DNA of 51,280 bases from positions 1 through 51,280 of the forward strand of contig JANWVV010000034.1 of assembly GCA_025055795.1 (NCBI GenBank). The letters run 5' to 3'. The stretch is from Gemmataceae bacterium. GTDB taxonomy: Bacteria > Planctomycetota > Planctomycetia > Gemmatales > Gemmataceae. The position numbers were made by a program, and so were the translations under genes. This document shows, in pieces, positions 18,855 through 29,132 of this stretch; the stretch's first letter is position 1; every line of letters begins with the position of its first letter. The notes under the pieces were generated by a model. That model was not told where the DNA came from. It searched no databases and worked only from the letters and a program-made list of their open reading frames with translations.

Positions 18855-19790
18855 ATGCTAATTTATGTTTATGAGCACTTGACGATTCAGGGGATTGGCC
18901 AGGAAGAAGGGACGCCGGAGCACAGTCTGTACCGGGAAGGTCGGGCGATGTGGTCGGCTCTGCGTGAGGACCTTCAACGGGTGGGTGGCGTGGAGGTAAC
19001 GGACGATGCAGCCGCCGCCGAGGCGGTTGTCGTGATTGCTCCCGAATGTGGCGGCCTGCTGGCGGATTTGTCGGCGCAGTGGGATCAGAAGGGTGTATGG
19101 CGGATTGGTCCTACCTTGGAGGCCATCCGGCTCACCAGTGACAAATGGACCTTGGCCCAGCATTGGCAAAGTCATGGTGTGCCCACGCCACAGGTAATCC
19201 GTTGTGGCCGTCCTCTGCCTGCGGATGACTATCCCTTGGTATGGAAACCTCGGGATGGCTGCGGCTCGCAGGCCACCTTTCTGCTGGAGCACGCGGAGCA
19301 ACTGCCGCATCCCCTGTCCGCAATCGATGACCAAGAAATGCTGGTCCAGCGGTATGTCCCTGGCCTGGCGGCCAGCGTCGCCTTTTTATGTGGGCCGTCC
19401 GGCCAGACGCCGCTAGTACCTGCCCAGCAGTGTTTGAGTGCTGATGGGCGGTTCCGCTATCAAGGGGGAACCCTACCCCTGCCCGAACCGCTGGCCAGGC
19501 GAGCGCTGAGGCTCGCCCAACGGGCCGTGGCCTGTGTGCCGGGACTAAGGGGATATGTCGGTGTGGACCTGGTTCTGGGACCAGCCCCCGATGGCAGCCA
19601 GGATTACGCTATTGAGATCAATCCCCGCCTGACCACCTCCTACATCGGACTGCGTGCGTTGTGCTACGACAATCTGGCAGAATCCCTGTTGACCATCGCT
19701 TCAGGGGGTCAGATCCGGCCCCTGCGGTGGCGTCCAGAAATGATCCACTTCCAGCCCGATGGCACCTGGCAGTGTCTGCCACTGGACTAG
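18855..19790 (+). CDS. ATP-grasp ligase, tyramine-glutamate ligase (MfnD)-like
   Basis: The 311-residue product is an ATP-grasp enzyme of the COG1821 type. It has LVWKPRDGCGSQATF (nucleotide-binding loop), EMLVQRYVPG, a GYVGVDLVLG strand and the Mg-binding EINPRLTTSYIGL. In archaea the COG1821 member MfnD joins tyramine and L-glutamate in methanofuran synthesis. Bacterial C1 gene sets encode a related ATP-grasp protein. Given the H4MPT genes at 7503-9169, a role in the methanofuran-like C1 carrier is plausible (inference). The ATG at 18855 has no evident ribosome binding site but begins with the family-like LIYVYEHLT. It is transcribed alone from the promoter at 18674. Confidence 0.8.
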   Translation: MLIYVYEHLTIQGIGQEEGTPEHSLYREGRAMWSALREDLQRVGGVEVTDDAAAAEAVVVIAPECGGLLADLSAQWDQKGVWRIGPTLEAIRLTSDKWTLAQHWQSHGVPTPQVIRCGRPLPADDYPLVWKPRDGCGSQATFLLEHAEQLPHPLSAIDDQEMLVQRYVPGLAASVAFLCGPSGQTPLVPAQQCLSADGRFRYQGGTLPLPEPLARRALRLAQRAVACVPGLRGYVGVDLVLGPAPDGSQDYAIEINPRLTTSYIGLRALCYDNLAESLLTIASGGQIRPLRWRPEMIHFQPDGTWQCLPLD

Positions 19791-20102
19791 GCGAGGCTGT
19801 CGCTTGTTTGCTCATCAGTCCATCCGCGATGGCGGTCACAGGTGACACTGTGCTTTGAGCAACGGTATTCATTTCACACACATTCGTGTCAGGCGTCGAG
19901 TCGATGGCGCCCACATTGGCCTGGCAGCGGCAGGACGAGAAGCGTCCGTTGCTTGCCGTCGAAAGAGCCGCAATCACATTTCCTCAACGGCAGTTCAGTA
20001 AATAGGTTAAAAACAATAGTGGGTGGGTGTAGCTGGTCGAGCGCTGGTCGGATGGAGGCAAGGCGGAAAGCCCCGGTACAAGGCGTAGGAGGAGGAACCG
20101 TA
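19791..20102 (+). other. leader region of the amidase gene
   Basis: 312 bp between the ATP-grasp stop and the amidase start. The amidase frame is open from 19842, but the extra 87 codons read as Arg/Ser-rich low-quality sequence and precede a strong AGGAGGAGGAA site right before 20103, so they are treated as non-coding. Confidence 0.5.
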
Positions 20103-21794
20103 ATGGCTGGCTGGGATCGGCGGCAGTGGCTGACGTTGATTGGCAGTCTGGGCGTGGGAAATGCTGTTTTTCAACGGGCCCTGGCAGCAACGGCAGCGCA
20201 GATGCCTGCCGAAGGGATTACGCCCGACATGGTGAAAAACGCGGAATGGATTGCCGGAATCACGCTCAGCGACAGCCAGCGGCGAGCGGTGGCTAACCGC
20301 CTGACGTCAAGTTTGCGGCAACTGCGGCAGTTGCGGGATACGGCGGTGGGATACGAAGTAGCTCCGGCCTTGTTGTTTGTACCCGCTGCGGGGCAGCCAG
20401 CAGGGACGTCGGAGCGTGGACAGGTACGCCTGGAACCGGTTGCCGAACCGGTCCAGAAGCCTAAAAGTGACGCGGATCTAGCTTATCTGCCCGTATATCA
20501 ACTGGCAGAACTGGTCCGGAAGCGGCAGGTGTCGGCCGTGGAATTGACCCGGCTGTATCTGGATCGGTTGCGTCGTTATGATCCGGCCCTGCTGTGCGTG
20601 GTGACGCTGACCGAGGAGCTGGCATTGAAGCAAGCGGAACAGGCTGACCGGGAGATTGCCGCCGGGCAGTATCGTGGTCCGCTGCACGGCATTCCTTGGG
20701 TCGCCAAGGATCTGATTGCCTATCCGGGCTATCCGACCACTTGGGGGGCCGCACCCTTCCGGGAACAACGGTTGGAGCAGAAGGCGACCGTGGCAGCCCG
20801 TCTGGATCAGGCTGGGGCGGTGCTGGTGGCCAAGACCAGCCTGGGGGCCTTAGCGCAAGGAGACCAGTGGTTTGGTGGTCAGACACGCAATCCCTGGAAC
20901 CCCAAGCAGGGTAGTAGCGGTTCGTCGGCCGGTACGGCCGCCGCGGTGGCCGCTGGTTTGTGCGGCTTTGGCCTGGGCAGCGAAACGCTGGGGAGCATTG
21001 TTTCCCCGAGTGCTCGTTGCGGTGTGACCGGTTTGCGCCCTACCTTCGGGCGGGTCAGCCGTCAGGGGTGTATGCCCCTGGCCTGGTCACTAGACAAAAT
21101 CGGCCCCATGGCCCGCTGCGTTGTGGATTGTGCTCTGGTCCTTGGGGCCATTCACGGGGCCGATCCGCACGATCCAACCACGGTCGATCGCCCCTTCCAC
21201 TGGCCGGGTAAAAAACCCTTGAAACAATTTCGGGTCGGCTACTTCGAGGAAAAAGGCGTGGCTACACCCGAAGCGGATCTGAAAGTGCTCCAGCAGCTCG
21301 GAGTGCAACTGGTACCCATTACGCTCCCCTGGCGGCTGGCTTCTACCATCATTGGTATCATTCTGGAAGCCGAGGCGGCCACGGCCTTTGACGATTTGAC
21401 CCGTGCCGGTGTCCATGAAGGGATTGGTAACTGGGCTATCACCTTCCGCCGAGCCCGGTTCACCACGGCTGTCGATTACCTGCGGGCCCAACGCCTCCGC
21501 ACCTTGTTGCAACGACACATGCACGAGTTGTTCGAAAAAATCGATGTCTACGTCGGCGGCAACGACCTGGCTGTGGCCAATCTGACGGGGCATCCCACCA
21601 TCTGCCTGCCCAATGGGTTCAGTGCGGCGGGGACACCGACGGCCCTCACCTTTACCGGCCGGCTGTATGGCGAAACGGACTTGCTTACCCTGGCCCAAGC
21701 CTACCAGGAAGCTACAGGATACCATCGCCGTCGGCCGCCGGAAGATAAATGGGTACCTTTGGAAAAACCCCCGGCCAAACAGGACAAGCAATAG
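20103..21794 (+). CDS. Tat-exported amidase (amidase signature family)
   Basis: The 563-residue product is an amidase-signature hydrolase, the fold of GatA and fatty-acid amide hydrolases. The Ser-cisSer-Lys triad is present: Lys202 in WVAKDLIAYPG, the cis-Ser in GSSGSSAG (270-277), and the nucleophile Ser298 in SETLGSIVSPSARCG. The N-terminus has a twin-arginine-type signal (DRRQWLTLIG then a hydrophobic run ending RALAATAA), so it is probably exported folded. About 90 residues of unassigned sequence lie between the signal and the catalytic core. It is therefore not the cytoplasmic GatA subunit. The ATG at 20103 has AGGAGGAGG just upstream. Substrate is unknown. Confidence 0.9.
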   Translation: MAGWDRRQWLTLIGSLGVGNAVFQRALAATAAQMPAEGITPDMVKNAEWIAGITLSDSQRRAVANRLTSSLRQLRQLRDTAVGYEVAPALLFVPAAGQPAGTSERGQVRLEPVAEPVQKPKSDADLAYLPVYQLAELVRKRQVSAVELTRLYLDRLRRYDPALLCVVTLTEELALKQAEQADREIAAGQYRGPLHGIPWVAKDLIAYPGYPTTWGAAPFREQRLEQKATVAARLDQAGAVLVAKTSLGALAQGDQWFGGQTRNPWNPKQGSSGSSAGTAAAVAAGLCGFGLGSETLGSIVSPSARCGVTGLRPTFGRVSRQGCMPLAWSLDKIGPMARCVVDCALVLGAIHGADPHDPTTVDRPFHWPGKKPLKQFRVGYFEEKGVATPEADLKVLQQLGVQLVPITLPWRLASTIIGIILEAEAATAFDDLTRAGVHEGIGNWAITFRRARFTTAVDYLRAQRLRTLLQRHMHELFEKIDVYVGGNDLAVANLTGHPTICLPNGFSAAGTPTALTFTGRLYGETDLLTLAQAYQEATGYHRRRPPEDKWVPLEKPPAKQDKQ

Positions 21795-21844
21795 AAATTG
21801 CCCGTAAGGGTGTGAGCTCTCAGGAGCGGAGGCTGATACCAGTT

Positions 21845-24196
21845 TTAGCGGCCTTGGGGCAGACCGGGGGCAGGCGGCAGGGGCAGACCAAGTTTTTCCA
21901 GGGCCTGCCGCGCGGTCGGACCGAGAACCGGGTCACCGGTCAACTGTCGGAGCTTGTCGGCTGCCGGTTTGGCGGCTGGTCCTATGCGGGCTAATGTCTC
22001 GATGGCAGCTAATCGGACAGCTGGGTCGGGATCGTTCAGGAGCAGCAGTAGATGCGGGACCGCTGCTTGGGCCAATGATCCGAGCCGGCCGATGACTACA
22101 GCGGCTGCAGCCCGTGTCTCCGCTGCCGGATCACGTAGCAGACGTTGCAGTGCGGGTAGTTCGGCCGAGGTGGGAGGCACCACCTGCAGGGCTTCCACGG
22201 CGGCCTGTCGGACGTCGGGTTTGGGGGAGCTTAGTCCGGTGGCCAGCAAGCGGCGGGCACGATCCGGTTGACGGTCCATGAGAGCTAAACCAGCCTGCGC
22301 TAGTAACGATAGACTGTCTGGCGGGGTACGGTTGGCCACGTTTTGCAAATCGGTTCGGACCGTGGCAGCCGCAGGACCGAGGCTCAACAATGCCAGTAGA
22401 GCGGCACGGCGGGGAGGCAGGCGGTTGTCCTGTTGTGCCATGCTGGCCAGGCGTTGGAACGCCTCGACCGGAAGTGTTGTCATCTGTCCCAAGGCCCGCG
22501 CGGCAGCGGCCCGCACGTCGGCGTCCTTCTCCTGTGTTAGTTGCAGCAGGGTCTTGACGACGCTGGGATGGCTGGCATCCGCTTGGGGTAAAGCGGCGAT
22601 CAGGCGCAATCGCCGCGCCGCGGGCAGGTGCTGATCTGCAGCGGCCTGACACAGTGATTCGACGACAGGTTTGGCAGCGGCGCCCATCGCTAGCAGGGCG
22701 TCAATCCAAGCATCGCGAAGGGCTTCATCCTTCTCCTGTTGCCAGGCGCGCGCCACGGCCTGGGCCAGCTCGCCAGCGATTGGTCCCAACTGCTGAAGGG
22801 TACGCGCCAACTGAGCTCGGATCAGCGGTTCGCTATCGGAGGTCAGTGGGGCCAGTTGCGCCACATAGGGTCGCCCCTGCTCAGGAGGTAACTGGGCCAC
22901 AAGAGCCACTGCGGCGTAACGGGCATAGGGATTGTCACTGGTCAGTTTGGCCAGTGCTGCCGGGAGCAATGGCCTGGCCTGATCACCCAGGCGAGGCAGT
23001 ACGCTGATGGCCGACAAGGCGACAGCGTTGGGAGCATCCATGGCTGCCCGAAGCAGGGCACGGGCTTCGTCCGTGGCAATATCCAGACGGAGCAGAGCAC
23101 AGGCGGCTTCGATAGCCACATCGCTGTACTGGTCCTGCAGGAGTTTTTTCAGGGCGTCGCCAGCGGTGCGGGCCACTGCGGGTCCCATCTCGCCCAGGGT
23201 ATAAGCGGCCAGCAGGCGGACCAGAGGATGACCGTGTTGTAGCAACTCGACAGCGGCCGCAGCTGCTTGGACTCCAATGGCACTCAGTGCTTGCCAGTAA
23301 GCCAGTTCGGTTCCCAGGTTTCCCAAAACTGGTTGATCGGCATCCACCATGCTGGGGTAGGTCTGGCGAATGGCGCCGATCAGGGCGGGAACGGCCGGTG
23401 CAGCCGCTGGGCCCAGCCGAGCCAGCAACTGGGCGGCGGCGATACGCACGGTCGGCTCCGATGATTGCAGCGCCTGAATCAGGGTAGATACCTCCTCCAC
23501 CGGCACGCTAGTGATCAACGGGGCGAGTTCGGCGGCCAGCCGGGCCGTTTCCGCGTCCGGATGGTTAAGCAGACGGACATATTTACGTGGCTGACCGATG
23601 CCCACTTGGCGTACAGCGTCGAGTGCCGCGTGGCGTACAGCGGCCTCGGTATCCTGAGCGGCCTCGAGCAGGTCATCAGCTGCGGGCTGGGCTAATGGTC
23701 CCAATAGTCCCAAGGTGTAGGCCGAGTGTTCCCGGACGGCTGCCTGCCGGTCCCGCAAGCCGGCTCGCAGTGCCGCTATTCCATGCTCACGCAAAGCGGT
23801 TTCGCCCACCTCGCCTACCGCCAGCAAAGCCCGTGCGGCTGCCTCACGGGTGCTGCTGATCCGCCCCGGATGCGTTTTGCCCAGCCCGGCCGTGCCCGGA
23901 TCACTCAACAGACTCACTAGCCGGTCGATGACCGCCGTATCGGCACCATGCTGGGCGAAATACGCGATGGCCTCACGGCGTCCCTGCTCGCTGGAGCTGG
24001 CTAAGGCCTTGCAATGCCGGTCGATGATCAAGGCCGCCTCCGGCACCACTGGCCCTGCCGAACCGCCTGTCTTGTCACCCGCTGCTTCCTCGACCATTGG
24101 CTTGTCATTGCGTTGGCATCCGTATCCGATGGCCAGGACGATGGCACTCGCGAGGACCGCTACGCGTGGCACCGTTGCTGAGAACTGTTCAGACAT
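21845..24196 (-). CDS. HEAT-repeat lipoprotein
   Basis: The 783-residue product begins with a lipoprotein-like signal (VAVLASAIVLAIGYGCQRND), whose Cys would be acylated, and the rest is a long series of HEAT/PBS-lyase-type helical repeats, such as LLSDPGTAGLG..., RAALRDRQAAVREHSAYTLGLLG, AAQDTEAAVRHAALDAVRQVG, and LNDPDPAVRLAAIETLARIGPAA near the C-terminus. Such alpha-solenoids are protein-binding scaffolds; no catalytic domain is visible. The frame is open upstream to 24259, but the ATG at 24196 starts the signal peptide and has AGGGGG upstream. It is convergent with the amidase gene and downstream of polX on the same strand, with no functional link apparent. Confidence 0.85.
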   Translation of the reverse strand: MSEQFSATVPRVAVLASAIVLAIGYGCQRNDKPMVEEAAGDKTGGSAGPVVPEAALIIDRHCKALASSSEQGRREAIAYFAQHGADTAVIDRLVSLLSDPGTAGLGKTHPGRISSTREAAARALLAVGEVGETALREHGIAALRAGLRDRQAAVREHSAYTLGLLGPLAQPAADDLLEAAQDTEAAVRHAALDAVRQVGIGQPRKYVRLLNHPDAETARLAAELAPLITSVPVEEVSTLIQALQSSEPTVRIAAAQLLARLGPAAAPAVPALIGAIRQTYPSMVDADQPVLGNLGTELAYWQALSAIGVQAAAAAVELLQHGHPLVRLLAAYTLGEMGPAVARTAGDALKKLLQDQYSDVAIEAACALLRLDIATDEARALLRAAMDAPNAVALSAISVLPRLGDQARPLLPAALAKLTSDNPYARYAAVALVAQLPPEQGRPYVAQLAPLTSDSEPLIRAQLARTLQQLGPIAGELAQAVARAWQQEKDEALRDAWIDALLAMGAAAKPVVESLCQAAADQHLPAARRLRLIAALPQADASHPSVVKTLLQLTQEKDADVRAAAARALGQMTTLPVEAFQRLASMAQQDNRLPPRRAALLALLSLGPAAATVRTDLQNVANRTPPDSLSLLAQAGLALMDRQPDRARRLLATGLSSPKPDVRQAAVEALQVVPPTSAELPALQRLLRDPAAETRAAAAVVIGRLGSLAQAAVPHLLLLLNDPDPAVRLAAIETLARIGPAAKPAADKLRQLTGDPVLGPTARQALEKLGLPLPPAPGLPQGR

Positions 24197-24459
24197 TTCC
24201 GCTACCCCCTGAATGCCCGAAAAACCGCTGGGATACGGAAAAGTGCCGGGAATACTCACTGTCCGGCTTTAAGGATCAGACATTCGACCTCTCTCGTTTG
24301 TTCCCTGATGAACGACTTTACACCCACGGGAACGACGGTATGTTGTGAATGGCGTGCATGCCGCTTGCTAAAAGAGCCGGTTTCCTCTGGCCGGCATGGT
24401 CTCCCCGTTCTGTTGCACCAATGGCTGATGGCCCCAGCAAGCTCGGGAGCGCGCCCCCG

Positions 24460-26250
24460 TCAGTGGTGACGGCGATGGGATTTGCCGGCCAAGCCAACGT
24501 TGGATAACCAGGCTTGCTTGCGGCGGTGTAATTCCTCCAGGACAGCAGCCAGTGGTCGGGTATTAAAGACCTGTTCGCGTTGCAACCAGCCCCGGCGGGC
24601 AACCATGACCCCATAGCGATAGAACGTCAGTTCATGGGTGGAGTGAGCATCGGGATTGATGACCAGAGGGACGCCTAGGTTCCGGGCCTGCTTGACGTGT
24701 AACCAATCCAGGTCCAGACGCAGCGGTTGCGCGTTGATCTCGATCATTTTGCCGTGTTGGGCGGCGGTACGGATAACGGCGTCCAGGTCGATTTTGTAGC
24801 CGTCGCGACGCAGCAGGAGCCGACCGGTCGGATGCCCCAGCATGGTTACCGCCGGGTGGGCCAGGGCCTTGCATACCCGGGCGGTCATCTCCTCTCGCGA
24901 CATCTGGAAGCGGGTATGGACGCTAGCAACGACGTAATCAAACCCTGCCAGCAACTCCTCCGGATAATCCAAGGTGCCATCCTCCAGGATGTCCACTTCC
25001 GTGCCTTTGAGCAGGCGCAGGCCGGAAAGCTGGCCGTTGAGTCGGTCGATGGCCTCCCACTGGCGTCGTACTGCCTCGGGCGAAAGGCCTCGGGCCACCG
25101 TCAACGATTGAGAATGATCCGCGATCCCCAGATACTGCCAGCCCAGCCGCTGTGCCGCTTGGGCCATCTCCTCCAGCGTGGCCATCCCGTCACTGGCTGT
25201 CGTATGGCAATGGAATACCCCCTGGATGTCGCTTTCTTCGATCAGGGTGGGCAGTTCATGTCGTTCGGCAGCTTCGATTTCGCCGGTGTCTTCCCGTAGT
25301 TCGGGGGGGACGTACTGCAAGTCCAGGGCAGCATAAATGTCGGCCTCCGTGCGGGCCGGAATCGACTGCTTGTCCGTACCCATCATGTATTCGTTGAGGG
25401 TCCACCCCCGGCTCAAGGCCCGCTGCCGCAGGCGGACGGTGTGCTCCTTGCTCCCCGTGAAATACAGCAACGCATACGGGTACTGCGGGGCGGTCACCAC
25501 CCGCAGGTCCGCTTGCAGACTGACTTTTTCACCATGGACGTAGCCTGATAGCCGGACGCTCGATTTGCTTTTGCCATGGGCCAGAACCTGCTCTACTTGC
25601 GGCAATTGGATGAACACGTCCATGACGGCTTCGGGATGGCTGCTACAGACCAGGATGTCGATGTCATGGATTGTTTCCCGTCGGCGACGGATGCTGCCGC
25701 ATACAGCGATGTCCTGGACGTCGGCCACGCGACGCAGACGTTCCATTACTTCCTCAGCCAGGGGCAACGCCTGATCCAGGCGCACCCGCTGGTTCTGGGT
25801 CTGCAGAAAGGCGATTCCTTCCAGGATTTTCTGTTGGGTTTTCTCGCCGAACCCCTTGAGCCGAGCGATTTCACCCCGTTGGCAGGCGGCCTGAAGCTCG
25901 GCCACGCTACTGATGTGCAGTTGGTCGTGCAAGGCTTTGACCTTTTTGGGCCCCAGACCGGGAATCCGGAGCATCTCCACCAGCCCAGCAGGGATAGAGG
26001 ACCGGAGCTCTTCCAGAAACGGCAGGCGCCCCGTCGTTACGAGTGTAATGATTTTTTCCTGCATAGTGTCGCCAATACCGCGGATTTCCGACAACTTCCC
26101 GGAAGCGACCAGGTCTTGCAGGTTGTCTTCCAGTTGCTGGATGATACGAGCGGCGTTGTGATAGGCGTTACATCGGAAGGGATTTTCCCCTTTCAGTTCC
26201 AGCAGGGTGCCGATTTCGTCAAGGGCGGCGGCCACTTCTTCTTTGGTCAT
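24460..26250 (-). CDS. polX: DNA polymerase/3'-5' exonuclease PolX
   Basis: The 596-residue product is a bacterial family X DNA polymerase with a C-terminal PHP nuclease, used in base excision and gap repair. Seen features are an N-terminal helical 8-kDa-like region, two HhH-like segments ([12 protein letters not shown] and [12 protein letters not shown]), the polymerase catalytic motif [18 protein letters not shown] (GS about 185-186, DxD at 196-198), and the PHP domain with [23 protein letters not shown], and later [27 protein letters not shown] and INPDAHST. Length matches PolX. It is single and leftward, 263 bp from the HEAT gene. All metal-binding elements appear intact. Confidence 0.95.
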   Translation of the reverse strand: MTKEEVAAALDEIGTLLELKGENPFRCNAYHNAARIIQQLEDNLQDLVASGKLSEIRGIGDTMQEKIITLVTTGRLPFLEELRSSIPAGLVEMLRIPGLGPKKVKALHDQLHISSVAELQAACQRGEIARLKGFGEKTQQKILEGIAFLQTQNQRVRLDQALPLAEEVMERLRRVADVQDIAVCGSIRRRRETIHDIDILVCSSHPEAVMDVFIQLPQVEQVLAHGKSKSSVRLSGYVHGEKVSLQADLRVVTAPQYPYALLYFTGSKEHTVRLRQRALSRGWTLNEYMMGTDKQSIPARTEADIYAALDLQYVPPELREDTGEIEAAERHELPTLIEESDIQGVFHCHTTASDGMATLEEMAQAAQRLGWQYLGIADHSQSLTVARGLSPEAVRRQWEAIDRLNGQLSGLRLLKGTEVDILEDGTLDYPEELLAGFDYVVASVHTRFQMSREEMTARVCKALAHPAVTMLGHPTGRLLLRRDGYKIDLDAVIRTAAQHGKMIEINAQPLRLDLDWLHVKQARNLGVPLVINPDAHSTHELTFYRYGVMVARRGWLQREQVFNTRPLAAVLEELHRRKQAWLSNVGLAGKSHRRHH

Positions 26251-26737
26251 GGATGATTACCCGCGACAGACAGCATGCGGATCCGGCCTGACGTTCCCGA
26301 GCCGCGAATGAGAGTCGGCTGATCGCATCCACCGCACCGGATCCCGATTCTTCCCTTTGTTCATCCTAACACCCGTCGTGCGACATTGTCAGACGCTTTC
26401 CGCTGTGAACCCGGCAGGTCTGTGATTGTGGGTGCGGGATAACACGTTGTTGCATGGAACAGAGAGGGGGTAGCGGGGATATGTATGCCCAGTGGAGCGA
26501 TAGACAGTGGTCTGAGGGGGAGTAGTGAAACGATTTTATTCCTGGCTGAAAAAAGTGTACTAGAGTAGAAGCAGTAGGAAAAATGTGCTAGTTGCGGTGG
26601 CGGCTTCAGCGGCCTGGAGTTGTGGCGGTAGTGGGCTATCGGGTGGTACGGCCAATATTATTGTGGTTGCGGTCGACGCTGGCCCGGCAAGCACGAACAC
26701 ACAAGCGAGCGTTGCCTGTGGGTGGAGGATCGAGCTA
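26251..26737. other. divergent intergenic region (polX / WD40)
   Basis: 487 bp between divergent genes. The WD40 frame is open from 26585 but reads Ala/Ser-rich before the strong GGAGGAT site at 26733, so it is not counted as coding. An A/T-rich patch around 26530-26585 may hold the WD40 promoter. Confidence 0.4.
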
Positions 26738-28573
26738 ATGGCGGTATTTTCGTTAACCGATTCGCCTTGGGAGAATGGTTTGCGGCCGCCGTACGTGGAG
26801 CGGGTGTACGGAACAGCGGAATTGCGAGCCGGTAGTGATGTGCTAGCAGTGGCATTCGATGCGGCTGGAACCCTGTGGTCGATCGAGGAGGAAGGGGTAT
26901 TGCGCGGCTGGTCATCCCAGGGACGGCAGCAACAGCGGTATTACTTGAGTGATCTGATTACGGTCTGGAGTTTCAGTGCGGATGGGTCATGGCTGGCGGG
27001 GGGAAATGATGAGTTGGCGGTCTGGCAAGTGGGGCGGGGGGACACCGTCCGTCAGTTGGCTCGCGGCAATTGGATAACAGCTGTGGGTTGGGATTGGCAG
27101 GGGCGTCGGCTGGTTTGTGGCCGGGAGGATGGCGGGGTGGAAATCTGGCAAGTGTGCGATGGTCGCCTGGTGCGGCATTGGCCGGGGACAGGCACGCCGG
27201 TGGCGGCGGTCGCCTTTTCGCCCGATGGTCGGTGGCTGGCCGTGGCCGGCGAGGATCGGCACATCCGCGTCTGGGAAACCAGCAGCGGGAAGTTGCAAGT
27301 CGAGTGGCTGGGGCATCCGGACCGCATCGCGGCCCTGGTCTGGAGTCCGCAGGGCCACTGGCTTATCTCCGCCGGCTGGGACAGCTCTGCCCGAGTGTGG
27401 CGCCTGGATGCCTCCGACCCGCTGATGCTTCTCAACAGCCACGCCGAACAAGTGGTGGCTTTGGCCTATAGTCCCGATGGCCGTTACCTCGCCTGCGCTG
27501 ATTCAGATAATCTGATTCATCTGTGGTCCGATCCGGAACGGGCCGTTCTGGCCAGAGTGCTGCAGGGGCATCCGGACGAGATCCGGTGTCTGACCTTTTC
27601 GCCGGATGGTCGACGATTAGCCAGTGGCGGTGCAGGAGGAGCGTTGTTACTGTGGGACGTGGACAGTGGCACCGTCGCCGCTGGCAACCGTCAGGGGTTG
27701 CGGCATCGCCTGGCCTATGTGGCCGGTGGTTGTCCCCGGCTCGCCTCGGTCTTCGCCGGTCAAACCCGCTTGTGGGAGGTAGCTACGGGCCGAACCGTGG
27801 AGCTGGACGCTCCCCCGGCTGCTCATAGCCTGGCCGCCAGTCGGGACGGCCGCTGGCTGGCCATCGGCGGAGCCGATCATTATACCCGCTTGTACGATCT
27901 GACCCAGTCCCAGTCCCCAGCGGTGCTGGAGGCCACCAAACCGCCCATAGGTCATCTGACCTTCGATGTCCTAGGGAGCCGCCTGGCTCATACCAGCCCT
28001 GCCGATGGATTAGTCTGGATCTGGGATACCACCAGCAAAAATCCCGAGTTGATCCTGATCGAAGCCGCCGATGGCTGCACCCTGGAAGGAATCTGCTTCC
28101 ATCCGGACGGAGAACGCCTGGCCGCCGGTGGCCTGGACTACCTGGCCACCGGCCAGCGAACAGGAGCGGTAACCGTCTGGCACCTGCCGACCCGCGAGCA
28201 GCACTACACTATCGATGTGGGAGTGACCGCACTAACGGTAGATCCACAGGGCCGATGGTGGGCCGGAGCCGCTGTTGACGGTACCGTCTGCCTGTGGAAC
28301 GCCGCCGATGGCGAAGAGCTGGCCGTGCTGCCCGGACCGGTCGGCCGCATCAGTGATCTGATCTGCTCGCCGTGTGGTCAATACCTGGCAGCCTGCGGCG
28401 AAGACCAGACCATACGCATCTGGACCGTGCGTGACGGCCAGACCCGTGTCATCCGTGAAATGGAAATGCCGGTCGATACCTTGGCTTTCTCCAGCGATGG
28501 TCGCCTCTTATTTGCCGCTTGGGTCAATGGTATGGCCTGTGCGATTGACTTTGCTGCGTTCATCGACGACTAA
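26738..28573 (+). CDS. WD40-repeat beta-propeller protein
   Basis: The 611-residue product consists almost entirely of WD40 repeats, recognisable from VAFSPDGRWLAVAGEDRHIRVWE, LVWSPQGHWLISAGWDSSARVW, LAYSPDGRYLACADSDNLIHLW and LTFSPDGRRLASGGAGGALLLW, continuing to the end. About 12-14 blades are suggested, enough for two propellers. There is no signal peptide or enzymatic domain, so it is a cytoplasmic scaffold. WD40 proteins are unusually common in planctomycetes. The ATG at 26738 has GGAGG 9-10 nt upstream. The frame is open a further 51 codons to a GTG, considered less likely. Binding partner is unknown. Confidence 0.9.
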   Translation: MAVFSLTDSPWENGLRPPYVERVYGTAELRAGSDVLAVAFDAAGTLWSIEEEGVLRGWSSQGRQQQRYYLSDLITVWSFSADGSWLAGGNDELAVWQVGRGDTVRQLARGNWITAVGWDWQGRRLVCGREDGGVEIWQVCDGRLVRHWPGTGTPVAAVAFSPDGRWLAVAGEDRHIRVWETSSGKLQVEWLGHPDRIAALVWSPQGHWLISAGWDSSARVWRLDASDPLMLLNSHAEQVVALAYSPDGRYLACADSDNLIHLWSDPERAVLARVLQGHPDEIRCLTFSPDGRRLASGGAGGALLLWDVDSGTVAAGNRQGLRHRLAYVAGGCPRLASVFAGQTRLWEVATGRTVELDAPPAAHSLAASRDGRWLAIGGADHYTRLYDLTQSQSPAVLEATKPPIGHLTFDVLGSRLAHTSPADGLVWIWDTTSKNPELILIEAADGCTLEGICFHPDGERLAAGGLDYLATGQRTGAVTVWHLPTREQHYTIDVGVTALTVDPQGRWWAGAAVDGTVCLWNAADGEELAVLPGPVGRISDLICSPCGQYLAACGEDQTIRIWTVRDGQTRVIREMEMPVDTLAFSSDGRLLFAAWVNGMACAIDFAAFIDD

Positions 28574-28940
28574 CAGCGCCCCTGCACGAGAGGCATTCCG
28601 CTGCCCTTGCTATCGAGGCAAACTCATCCTCCTGGGCATCGACAAACCACGACCTCTGATCAGCAGGACACGGGCAGCAACCAGTGGCGTGTCGAGGAAG
28701 CGGGCAAAGGCAATGGGAGCAACTGCGACTAACGCACGCTTTTACGCTCGCCTCTTGCCCTTCAGGGGACGAACCCCGGAATGACCAAAGCATAAAGGAG
28801 GTGACCACTGCATTCAGGAGGATCTTGCCACCGCAAAAGCGTAGCCGGTGTCGACTCATGCAATTACTGCTTGCGTTCTCCAAGGAACGGTTGACCGTAC
28901 ACAGAGCCGAGTAGTGATCCGAGTGAGGAGGTGTATAATC
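28574..28940. other. intergenic region
   Basis: 367 bp between the WD40 gene and the small membrane protein gene. I see no credible gene. The small gene's ribosome binding site GAGGAGGTG lies at its right end (28925-28933). Confidence 0.4.
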
Positions 28941-29132
28941 ATGAAACGATTTATCGGACTGCTGCTTACTGTGGCCGGTTTGGGTGGAGCGTTGTGGGGC
29001 GGCGTTCATGTTCTGACCGGTGGTGCTACCACCCGGCTGAGCCTGACTTCAGATTTCTCCCTGCCAGCCATGACCATTGGCCTGATTGGCCTGACACTGC
29101 TGACCGTTGGCTTCATCTGGCTTCGGGAATAA
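28941..29132 (+). CDS. small two-helix membrane protein
   Basis: The 63-residue product has two hydrophobic helices: residues about 4-25 (FIGLLLTVAGLGGALWGGVH) and about 41-61 (AMTIGLIGLTLLTVGFIW), joined by a polar loop. A consensus GAGGAGGTG sits 7 nt before the ATG, one of the best ribosome binding sites in the window, which is the main reason to trust such a short gene. The frame is open upstream, but the ATG at 28941 is clearly favoured. Function is unknown. Similar short membrane proteins occur in planctomycetes (recollection, not a search). Confidence 0.75.
   Translation: MKRFIGLLLTVAGLGGALWGGVHVLTGGATTRLSLTSDFSLPAMTIGLIGLTLLTVGFIWLRE

Noticed and set aside
19842..20102. 87-codon upstream extension of the amidase frame
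   Set aside because: The sequence is Arg/Ser-rich and unlike a protein start, while a strong ribosome binding site and Tat-type signal define the start at 20103.
26585..26737. 51-codon upstream extension of the WD40 frame, lipoprotein-like at first sight (Ala-rich with a Cys)
   Set aside because: The ATG at 26738 has a well-placed GGAGG, and the extension lacks a basic N-terminus expected of a signal peptide.
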